DNA of 32,380 bases from NCBI GenBank assembly GCA_012961725.1, contig DTYU01000062.1:1-32380 (forward strand), read 5' to 3'. The position numbers were made by a program, and so were the translations under genes. The notes beneath the pieces are model-generated. The model saw only the letters and a program-made list of their open reading frames with translations, was not told where the DNA came from and did no database searches. The first letter of the stretch is position 1, and every line of letters starts with the position of its first letter. Positions 22,716-29,734 of this stretch are shown here, in pieces. Origin of the DNA: Desulfotomaculum sp. (GTDB lineage: Bacteria; Bacillota; Desulfotomaculia; Desulfotomaculales; Ammonificaceae).

Positions 22716-24230
22716 ATGGAACGGATTTACATATTTGATACCACACTCCGGGACGGGGAGCAGTCGCCCGGGGTCAGCCTCAACGTCAAAGAAAAGGTGC
22801 AGATAGCCAAGCAGCTTGTACGTCTCGGCGTGGATGTGATCGAGGCCGGGTTTCCCGTCGCTTCGCCCGGAGATTTCGCCGCGGTGGCGGAGATAGCAAA
22901 AGTCGTTAAAGGCGTCCGGGTTTGTGCCCTTGCGCGCGCCAACTTCAACGACATCGACCGGGCGTGGGAGGCCCTGCAAGGGGCGGAACAGCCCCGGATC
23001 CATACCTTCATTTCGACCTCGGACATCCACCTGAAATACCAGTTGAGGATGAGCCGCGAGCAGGTGCTCCAAGCCGCACGGGAAGCGGTCAAGCGTGCGA
23101 AGGGGTACACGGCGGACGTCGAGTTTTCCGCGATGGACGCCGTACGCTCCGACATCGACTACCTGTGCCGCGTCCTCGCGGCGGCGATTGAAGCGGGGGC
23201 CACCGTCGTTAACATCCCCGATACCGTGGGCTACGCCGTACCGGAGGAGTTCGGGGAGTTCATCAGGGCGGTACAGGAGATGACGCCGGGGATCGAAAAA
23301 GTGACCGTAAGCGTTCACTGCCATAACGACCTGGGGCTCGCCGTGGCCAATACGCTCGCTGCCGTCAAGAGCGGTGCAAGGCAGGCGGAGGTTACAATAA
23401 ACGGTATCGGAGAGCGGGCGGGGAACGCGGCGCTCGAGGAACTGGTGATGGCGCTTTACGCCCGCCGTCCGCTATACGGCATGGTTACCGGCATCAAAAC
23501 AGAAGAGATTTTCCGCACCTCCAAGCTTGTGGCTACGCTCACAGGGATGGCTGTGCAGCCGAACAAAGCGATTGTCGGGAAGAACGCCTTCGCCCATGAG
23601 TCCGGTATCCATCAGGACGGGGTGCTAAAGGAGCGTACCACCTACGAGATCATTGACCCGGCGGTTATCGGCATCCCGAAGTCCAGCCTGGTTCTTGGAA
23701 AGCATTCGGGGAGGCACGCCTTCAAACAGCGGCTGCAGGAGTTGGGGTACGTTCTGTCGGAGGAGGAACTTAAGACGGCCTTTGAAAGGTTCAAGGAGCT
23801 TTGCGACCGAAAAAAGGCGGTTACCGACGACGATCTCCTCGCGCTGGTTGAAGAAGAGATCGGGCGGGTGCCGCCGGTGTACGAGCTCAAGTACCTGCAC
23901 GTCTCAAGCGGTACAACGATAACGCCCACGGCGACCGTAGGGCTGCAGGTGGGTGACGGCGTGGCCGAAGAGGCGGCCTGCGGGAACGGCCCCGTAGACG
24001 CGATCTATAAGGCGATCGATAAGATTACCGGGATCAAGTGCACCCTTGAGTCGTACGGGATTGATGCGGTCACGGGCGGAAAGGACGCCGTAGGCAGCGT
24101 GATGGTGCGGGTATCCAGCGAAAAGGGCAAGACCTACCTCGGGCGCGGGCTCAGTACCGACGTCTTGGAGGCCAGCGCGCGGGCTTACATTGACGTGCTG
24201 AACAAAATGGCGGCAGACAGTAGTCAGTAG
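22716..24230 (+). CDS. leuA: 2-isopropylmalate synthase
   Basis: A 504-aa Claisen-condensing enzyme that makes 2-isopropylmalate from 2-ketoisovalerate and acetyl-CoA. IFDTTLRDGEQSPGVSLNVKEKV and VSVHCHNDLGLAVANTLAAV carry the metal and catalytic residues of the DRE-TIM barrel. GIGERAGNAALEELVMAL and FAHESGIHQDGVLK are LeuA-typical. The C-terminal 130 residues form the allosteric leucine-binding domain. The ATG at 22716 is preceded by TTGGAGGAAAG. It is clearly distinct from the CimA paralog further down. Confidence 0.96.
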   Translation: MERIYIFDTTLRDGEQSPGVSLNVKEKVQIAKQLVRLGVDVIEAGFPVASPGDFAAVAEIAKVVKGVRVCALARANFNDIDRAWEALQGAEQPRIHTFISTSDIHLKYQLRMSREQVLQAAREAVKRAKGYTADVEFSAMDAVRSDIDYLCRVLAAAIEAGATVVNIPDTVGYAVPEEFGEFIRAVQEMTPGIEKVTVSVHCHNDLGLAVANTLAAVKSGARQAEVTINGIGERAGNAALEELVMALYARRPLYGMVTGIKTEEIFRTSKLVATLTGMAVQPNKAIVGKNAFAHESGIHQDGVLKERTTYEIIDPAVIGIPKSSLVLGKHSGRHAFKQRLQELGYVLSEEELKTAFERFKELCDRKKAVTDDDLLALVEEEIGRVPPVYELKYLHVSSGTTITPTATVGLQVGDGVAEEAACGNGPVDAIYKAIDKITGIKCTLESYGIDAVTGGKDAVGSVMVRVSSEKGKTYLGRGLSTDVLEASARAYIDVLNKMAADSSQ

Positions 24231-24237
24231 ACGCCCT

Positions 24238-24300
24238 TCTTTATTCTGAATACTGACTTCTGACTTTTTGACTGGGAAGAAATCTCAGTGTGAGCACAAA
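24238..24300 (+). repeat. TTCTGACTTC-family dispersed repeat
   Basis: The leuA-leuC gap reads TTTATTCTGAATACTGACTTCTGACTT..., then GAAATCTCAGTGTGAGCA. The same order, TTCTGAATTCTGACTTC..., then GAAGCTCAGTACGAGCA, occurs at 29351-29408 inside the glmS ribozyme leader. The repeat unit is therefore longer than the obvious TTCTGAC run and includes a CTCAGT-GAGCA end. Confidence 0.6.
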
Positions 24301-24318
24301 AGAAAGGTGGACGAGGAC

Positions 24319-25590
24319 GTGGGGCGGGTTCCGCCACAGACGGTCACGCAAAAGATATTGGCGGCGCATGCGGGTAAGGAGTTCGTTGAACCGGGGGAAC
24401 TTGTCAGCGCCAAGGTTGACGTGCTCCTTGCGAACGATATCACAGCCCCACTGGCGATCAGGGAGTTCGAGCGCATAGGGGTGCAGGTTTTCGACCCGGC
24501 GGCGGTGGTAATGGTTCCGGATCACTTTACGCCCAACAAGGACATCAAGTCGGCGGAGCAGGCGAAGGTCGTCCGGGATTTTGCCAGGCGGCACGGCCTG
24601 CCCAACTATTACGAGGTCGGGCGGATGGGCATCGAACACTGCCTCCTGCCGGAACAGGGTTTGGTAGTGCCGGGCGACGTTATCATCGGCGCTGATTCCC
24701 ACACCTGTACGTACGGGGCGCTCGGGGCCTTTGCGACCGGTGTCGGCTCGACCGACTTAGCGGCCGCAATGGCCCTCGGCGAGACCTGGTTCAAGGTCCC
24801 GGAGTCCTTGAAGTTCGTCTTCGCTGGCAGGCCAGGGCCGTGGGTCGGGGGCAAGGATCTGATCCTTTACGCAATCGGGCAGATCGGCGTGGAGGGCGCG
24901 CTTTACTGTGCAATGGAGTTCACCGGGCCGGTGATCGATGGCCTATCGATGGACGGCCGCTTCACGATCTGCAACATGGCGGTGGAGGCCGGCGCCAAAA
25001 ACGGGATCATCCCTCCCGACGAAAAGACCGAGGCTTACGTGCAAGGTCGTGGGCAGCGCCCGTATAAGTTATTTAAGAGCGATCCGGACGCGGCATACAA
25101 AAAGGTTTACAAATATGACGTCACTGACCTTGAGCCTTGCGTGGCCTTCCCGCATTCACCGGATAACGTGCGGCCTGTAAGCGAGGCCGGGGACGTTAAG
25201 ATCGACCAGGTGGTGATAGGCTCCTGTACCAACGGCCGGCTTGAAGACCTGCGCGTTGCGGCAAAGGTGCTCGGCGGGAGACAAGTGCACAAGGATGTCC
25301 GGCTGATTATCATCCCTTGTACTCAGGAGATATACCGTCAGGCGCTCAAAGAGGGCCTTATCGAGACCTTTATAGCCGCTGGGGCTGCGGTCTCCACACC
25401 CACGTGCGGGCCCTGCCTGGGCGGGCATATGGGTGTTCTGGCGAAAGGCGAGCGTGCCGTGGCAACCACCAACCGGAACTTCATCGGCCGGATGGGTCAC
25501 CCGGAGAGCGAGGTATACCTGGCCAATCCGGCGGTGGCCGCGGCGAGCGCTATTGCGGGTTGGATTGTGAGCCCGGAAGGGGTGAGGTAG
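24319..25590 (+). CDS. leuC: 3-isopropylmalate dehydratase large subunit
   Basis: A 423-aa aconitase-superfamily [4Fe-4S] hydro-lyase subunit of the short LeuC type found in many anaerobes and archaea. TVTQKILAAHAGKEFVEPGELV, DSHTCTYGALGAFATGVGSTD, VIGSCTNGRLEDLR and TPTCGPCLGGHMGVLA supply the substrate and cluster motifs, with the cluster cysteines in SCTNGR and CGPC. The frame runs upstream to 24268. GTG at 24319 is preferred because GAAAGGTGG (24302-24310) precedes it and the resulting N-terminus fits the family. It partners with LeuD and, by context, can also isomerise citramalate made by CimA. Confidence 0.93.
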   Translation: MGRVPPQTVTQKILAAHAGKEFVEPGELVSAKVDVLLANDITAPLAIREFERIGVQVFDPAAVVMVPDHFTPNKDIKSAEQAKVVRDFARRHGLPNYYEVGRMGIEHCLLPEQGLVVPGDVIIGADSHTCTYGALGAFATGVGSTDLAAAMALGETWFKVPESLKFVFAGRPGPWVGGKDLILYAIGQIGVEGALYCAMEFTGPVIDGLSMDGRFTICNMAVEAGAKNGIIPPDEKTEAYVQGRGQRPYKLFKSDPDAAYKKVYKYDVTDLEPCVAFPHSPDNVRPVSEAGDVKIDQVVIGSCTNGRLEDLRVAAKVLGGRQVHKDVRLIIIPCTQEIYRQALKEGLIETFIAAGAAVSTPTCGPCLGGHMGVLAKGERAVATTNRNFIGRMGHPESEVYLANPAVAAASAIAGWIVSPEGVR

Positions 25591-26079
25591 GTGCTTGAGG
25601 GGAGAGTCTTCAAATTCGGCGACAACATCGATACGGACCTAATCATTCCTGCGCGCTACCTAAACACCAGCGACCCGGCTGAGCTGGCACGGCACTGCAT
25701 GGAGAACGTTGATCCCACCTTTGCCAGCCGGGTGAGGCCTGGGGATATCATCGTCGCAGGGACAAACTTCGGCTGCGGTTCCTCCCGGGAGCATGCCCCC
25801 GTTGCGATAAAGGCGGCGGGTGTGGCCTGCGTGGTGGCGAGGAGCTTCGCCCGGATCTTTTACCGGAACGCTTTTAACGTGGGGCTGCCGATTTTGGAGT
25901 GTGCCGAAACCGACAACATACCGGCAGGAAGCCGGTTGCAGGTTGATCTGACGAACGGAAGGATCAGGGTGGTCGACAGCGGGCAGGAGTACCAGGCACG
26001 GCCGGTGCCGCCGTTCATGCAAGAGATAGTTGCGGCGGAGGGCCTGATACCTTATGTCAAGGCGCGCTTGGGTAAATGA
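25591..26079 (+). CDS. leuD: 3-isopropylmalate dehydratase small subunit
   Basis: A 162-aa swivel-domain subunit. RVFKFGDNIDTDLIIPARYL and GTNFGCGSSREHAPVAIKAAG are diagnostic of the short LeuD class that pairs with this type of LeuC. The GTG at 25591 begins at the very next base after the leuC stop. The ribosome binding site (GGAAGGGGTGAGG) lies inside the leuC end, indicating translational coupling and balanced subunit synthesis. Confidence 0.95.
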   Translation: MLEGRVFKFGDNIDTDLIIPARYLNTSDPAELARHCMENVDPTFASRVRPGDIIVAGTNFGCGSSREHAPVAIKAAGVACVVARSFARIFYRNAFNVGLPILECAETDNIPAGSRLQVDLTNGRIRVVDSGQEYQARPVPPFMQEIVAAEGLIPYVKARLGK

Positions 26080-26114
26080 CTTGGTGAAGGACGGTTTCCC
26101 TGGGGGTAATACTG

Positions 26115-27716
26115 GTGAAAATAACGGTATACGACACCACGCTCCGTGACGGGGCGCAGACAGAAGGAATCTCCTTCTCGGTCGAAGACAAGCTGAAGAT
26201 AGCCCATAAGCTTGACCGGCTCGGGTTTCACTACATCGAGGGCGGCTGGCCCGGGTCCAACCCGAAGGATATTGAGTTCTTCAACCGTATCAGAGACGCC
26301 GAATTGGAAAGCGCTGTGATTACCGCTTTCGGCTCCACGCGGAAGAAGAACATCCGGCCGGCCGACGACGAAAACTTAGCCGCGATCATAAAATCGGGTG
26401 TCAAAGCGGCCACCCTGTTCGGGAAGAGCTGGGACTTCCACGTTACCCGGGCGCTCAATACCACGCTTGCCGAGAACCTCTCCATGATCCGGGAATCGGT
26501 GGCTTACCTCCGGGAGCAAGGGTTGGAGGTTATCTATGATGCCGAGCATTTCTTCGACGGGTACAAGGCAAACCCGGATTATGCCATCGAGACGCTGGAG
26601 GCGGCCGCGGCCGGCGGCGCCGCAGCGCTTGTCCTGTGCGATACCAACGGCGGCACGCTTCCCGGGGAACTGAAGGCGGCCGTAGAAAAAGTATGCAGCC
26701 GTTTCAGCCTGCCGGTGGGCATACACGCCCATAACGATGCGGGGATGGCGGTGGCGAACACCCTGATGGCCGTTGAGGCCGGAGCCAGCCACGTCCAGGG
26801 CACGGTAAACGGTTACGGCGAGCGTTGCGGGAATGCCGACCTCTGCACGGTTCTCCCCAACCTTACGTTGAAGTGCGGTATCAATACCATCCATCCCGAA
26901 AAAATGCGGCATTTAGTGGAACTTTCCCGGTATGTCAGCGAGATCGCAAACGTACATCCAAATCCGCAGCAGCCGTATGTAGGAATGAGCGCCTTCGCGA
27001 GCAAGGCAGGGGTGCACGTCAGCGCGGTGATGAAGGATCCTCAGACGTACGAGCACATAAACCCGGAGCTGGTCGGCAACCGCCGGCGGGTGCTTGTCTC
27101 GGAACTCTCCGGCCTTTCAAACGTACTTTACAAGCTCCGTGAACTGAACCTCGACCTGCCCACGCAAGGTGAGGCGGCGCGCCAGGTGCTTGCGGAGTTG
27201 AAAGAACTCGAGCACAGGGGGTTCCAGTTCGAGAGCGCTGAGGGGTCCTTCGAGCTCCTGCTGTTGCGGGCTGCCAACGGGCTTGAGAAGCCCTTCCTCT
27301 TGGAGAGCCTGCGCATATATACGGAGCTGAAGGAGGGCGGAGCGGTTCATTCCGAGGCCACCATTAAGCTCCGGGTTGCGGACGAGACGGTTCACACCGC
27401 TGCGGAAGGAAACGGTCCGGTAAACGCCCTCGATAACGCGCTCCGGAAAGCGCTCGAACGCTTTTACCCGAATATCGAAAAAATGCGCCTCACTGACTAC
27501 AAGGTGCGCGTGTTGGACGAGGCGGCGGGGACAGGAGCGCTGGTCAGGGTGCTGATCGAGACCGCCGATGGAGAGCGGACCTGGACCACGGTAGGCGTTT
27601 CCGCGAACATCATCGAGGCAAGCTGGCAGGCGCTCGCAGACAGCTTCGCCTACGGCCTCCTCAAAAGCAAAGGTACGGGTACAGAGACGGCATCTGGGGG
27701 TTCTCCCCCAAGTTAA
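26115..27716 (+). CDS. cimA: (R)-citramalate synthase
   Basis: A 533-aa DRE-TIM enzyme that condenses pyruvate with acetyl-CoA. VYDTTLRDGAQTEGISFSVEDKLKIAHKLD and YIEGGWPGSNPKDIEFF are the CimA-specific N-terminus, where LeuA has GEQSPG and EAGFPVASP. IHAHNDAGMAVANTLMAVEAG and GYGERCGNADLCTVLPNL follow, and a C-terminal regulatory domain is present. The GTG at 26115 has GGGGGT 7 nt upstream. It gives a threonine-independent route to 2-ketobutyrate when combined with LeuCD and LeuB, so it feeds isoleucine synthesis in the same operon. It is the last gene of the ilv-leu block. Confidence 0.94.
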   Translation: MKITVYDTTLRDGAQTEGISFSVEDKLKIAHKLDRLGFHYIEGGWPGSNPKDIEFFNRIRDAELESAVITAFGSTRKKNIRPADDENLAAIIKSGVKAATLFGKSWDFHVTRALNTTLAENLSMIRESVAYLREQGLEVIYDAEHFFDGYKANPDYAIETLEAAAAGGAAALVLCDTNGGTLPGELKAAVEKVCSRFSLPVGIHAHNDAGMAVANTLMAVEAGASHVQGTVNGYGERCGNADLCTVLPNLTLKCGINTIHPEKMRHLVELSRYVSEIANVHPNPQQPYVGMSAFASKAGVHVSAVMKDPQTYEHINPELVGNRRRVLVSELSGLSNVLYKLRELNLDLPTQGEAARQVLAELKELEHRGFQFESAEGSFELLLLRAANGLEKPFLLESLRIYTELKEGGAVHSEATIKLRVADETVHTAAEGNGPVNALDNALRKALERFYPNIEKMRLTDYKVRVLDEAAGTGALVRVLIETADGERTWTTVGVSANIIEASWQALADSFAYGLLKSKGTGTETASGGSPPS

Positions 27717-27751
27717 CCAATTATTTGTGTGGAACATAAGATACAATACCG

Positions 27752-27780
27752 TTGACATTGCCGTTTGGCCATAATAAAGT
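27752..27780 (+). promoter_or_regulatory. glmM promoter
   Basis: TTGACA (27752-27757), a 17-bp spacer and TAAAGT (27775-27780), with the start codon 25 bp downstream. The longest glmM frame would begin inside the -35, which supports the later GTG start. Confidence 0.7.
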
Positions 27781-27805
27781 TTTGCCCGAAGGGGGCTTTT
27801 GTTGG

Positions 27806-29161
27806 GTGGGGGTTCTTTTCGGTACGGACGGTGTCCGCGGAACAGCCAACAGAGAACTCGGAGCGGAATTGGCGTTTAGACTCGGCCGGGCGGGCGCCTG
27901 TGTACTTGCCCGCGAGGCGCGGTCTAAGCGTATCGTTGTAGGACGGGACACCCGGGCTTCCGGCGAGATGTTAGAAGCGGCGGTTGTAGCGGGGATGCTT
28001 TCGGCGGGAATAGATGCGCTCCTGCTTGGGGTTGTCCCCACGCCTGCGGTTGCGTATCTTACTAAGGCGCTTCAAGCGGCGGGCGGGGTGGTTATTTCGG
28101 CGTCGCACAACCCCGCGCCGGATAACGGGATCAAATTCTTTGCAGCGGACGGTTACAAACTGCGCGAATCAGCCGAAGAAGCAATTGAAGGGTTAGTATT
28201 GGGCGACATGTCCGGCATCCCTTCCCCCGTGGGGGCGGAAATCGGCCGGGCGATACCTGTGCCTGACGCCGGCGAGCGTTACATGGCGCACGCCTTGAGC
28301 ATTGGACCGCGGGACGCCGGGGGGCTCCGAATTGCGGTTGACTGCGCAAACGGGGCGGCCTACGCGCTTGCCCCCAAGATCTTTGGCGCGCTTGGTGCCG
28401 ATGTCATCCCGTTAGGGGTCGGGCCGGACGGGCTGAACATCAACGACGGCTGTGGGTCGACCAAACCACAGCTTTTGCAGGAAACAGTCCTCGCCCACGG
28501 TGCAGACTTAGGGTTCTCCTTCGACGGCGATGCAGATCGGCTGATCGCGGTGGACGAGAAGGGGAATATCGTAAACGGGGATGCCGTTATCCTGGCCTGT
28601 GCCCGCTACCTGAAAGCAAGGGGCTACCTCCCGCTTGATACCGTCGTGGTTACGGTTATGTCCAACTTAGGGCTTCACCGGGCACTTGCAGCCTCGGGAA
28701 TAAAGAGCGTTGTCACCAAGGTCGGCGACCGTTACGTCTTAGAGGAGATGCTGCGGACGGGGGTGCGCCTTGGCGGGGAGCAATCCGGGCATATCATCTT
28801 TCTCGACCATAATACCACCGGAGACGGGATTGTCACAGCCCTTTTTCTGCTGCGGGTGATGCAGGAGACGGGGAGGTCCTTAGGTGAGCTGGCGTCGGAT
28901 CTGGAGTGCTACCCGCAGCTCCTTGAAAACGTGAGGGTATACGATAAGGAGCGGGTCTTGAAAAGCCCGCTGCTTGCTGCGGCGATAAGGGAGCAGGAGT
29001 CAAGGCTCGGGGGTGACGGGCGGATTCTCATCCGTGCCTCCGGCACCGAACCGCTCATCAGGGTGATGGTGGAAGCGCGCGACCCGGAGATAATGCTCGA
29101 GGTGGTCGATGAACTGGTAAGGGTCGTCCAGGCAATCGAAGGAGGTGAGACCGCCGCTTAA
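27806..29161 (+). CDS. glmM: Phosphoglucosamine mutase
   Basis: A 451-aa alpha-D-phosphohexomutase that interconverts glucosamine-6-P and glucosamine-1-P for UDP-GlcNAc synthesis. GVLFGTDGVRGTANRELGAE is the classical N-terminus. ISASHNPAPDNGIKFF contains the phosphoserine (S100, the same number as in Bacillus GlmM). DGDADRLIAVDEKG is the Mg loop, GGEQSGHIIFLDHNTTGDG the sugar loop, and RASGTEPLIRVMVEA the phosphate loop. The GTG at 27806 follows AAGGGGGC by 9 nt. It has its own promoter and lies upstream of glmS, the enzyme that makes its substrate. Confidence 0.96.
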   Translation: MGVLFGTDGVRGTANRELGAELAFRLGRAGACVLAREARSKRIVVGRDTRASGEMLEAAVVAGMLSAGIDALLLGVVPTPAVAYLTKALQAAGGVVISASHNPAPDNGIKFFAADGYKLRESAEEAIEGLVLGDMSGIPSPVGAEIGRAIPVPDAGERYMAHALSIGPRDAGGLRIAVDCANGAAYALAPKIFGALGADVIPLGVGPDGLNINDGCGSTKPQLLQETVLAHGADLGFSFDGDADRLIAVDEKGNIVNGDAVILACARYLKARGYLPLDTVVVTVMSNLGLHRALAASGIKSVVTKVGDRYVLEEMLRTGVRLGGEQSGHIIFLDHNTTGDGIVTALFLLRVMQETGRSLGELASDLECYPQLLENVRVYDKERVLKSPLLAAAIREQESRLGGDGRILIRASGTEPLIRVMVEARDPEIMLEVVDELVRVVQAIEGGETAA

Positions 29162-29198
29162 CAACTGGACTTTCTTTTGAAGAACAACCGAATACTCA

Positions 29199-29585
29199 AG
29201 CGCCAGAACTGTCTTGAAAGTCTATCACTACAAGTTGGAGCATAAACGAAACGCGGTGAGGAGCGAGCAATTTCAGAGGTCGGAGGCAAGAGGTCTGAGG
29301 TCAGAAAATAAGGAGCGAATTCGCTGTAGGCGAATTCCTACAATTGGTTATTCTGAATTCTGACTTCTAAATTCTGACTTCTGACCAAAAAGAAGCTCAG
29401 TACGAGCAATGAAGAAGCTCATCGCCGCGCCCAGCGAAAGGACTACTGTCAAGACAGTTGACGAGGGGGAGGTTAATCGAGGTTACTTTCGGCGGGTGCC
29501 TCCCGGCTGGCCACGGCCGTTAGCGGTGTCACAAAACTGGCGGGCGACCGCCAGGACAAAAGCACCAGGTGGCGGAAGGCGAAGT
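29199..29585 (+). ncRNA. glmS ribozyme/riboswitch with enlarged P1 arm
   Basis: The ribozyme core is recognisable in two separated blocks. The 5' block A|GCGCCAGAACTG (29199-29211) contains the cleavage site, predicted between A29199 and G29200. The 3' block has GTTGACGAGGGGGAGGTTAATCGA and TTTCGGCGGGTGCCTCCCGG (about 29457-29516), then a P4 hairpin CTGGCGG-GCGA-CCGCCAG (29537-29554) and ACAAAAG. P1 is perfect over 10 bp, AACTGTCTTG (29207-29216) with CAAGACAGTT (29450-29459), and encloses 233 nt. A second helix inside it pairs GCGGTGAGGAGC (29253-29264) with GCTCATCGCCGC (29417-29428), with one mismatch and one G-U. GlcN6P-dependent self-cleavage would lower glmS expression. The 3' boundary is approximate. 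Confidence 0.92.
29276..29408 (+). repeat. Dispersed repeat inserted in the glmS ribozyme P1 arm
   Basis: The segment contains GAGGTCGGAGGCAAGAGGTCTGAGG units and the palindrome AGCGAATTCGCT (29314-29325). It continues with GTAGGCGAATTCCTAC (29326-29341), three TTCTGA(A/C)TTC units (29351-29384) and a GAAGCTCAGTACGAGCA end. GGTCAGAA (29299-29306) pairs with TTCTGACC (29379-29386), so the block can close as its own hairpin at the tip of P1. Related strings occur at 1788-1799, 15630-15777 and 24238-24300. Confidence 0.7.
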
Positions 29586-29734
29586 ATGGCCTTTTTTAGG
29601 TTGAATCCTTAGTGCTCTGTCTATTGAGGGGCGCCGTGCTTGACCGCCGGCGTCTTTGTTTTGAAGGATAACCTTTTTAGTAGGATGAGTGTCACCGACA
29701 CTTAACTCCGGAGAAAATTAAGGAGGCAACAAAG

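Noticed and set aside
29409..29612. 67-codon open frame upstream of glmS
   Set aside because: It lies entirely within the glmS ribozyme core. The translated sequence reflects conserved RNA bases and there is no ribosome binding site.
29632..29662. CGCCG/CGGCG hairpin with T-rich tail between ribozyme and glmS
   Set aside because: The stem is only 5 bp and the T-run is interrupted. A terminator here would block glmS, so it is noted but not called.
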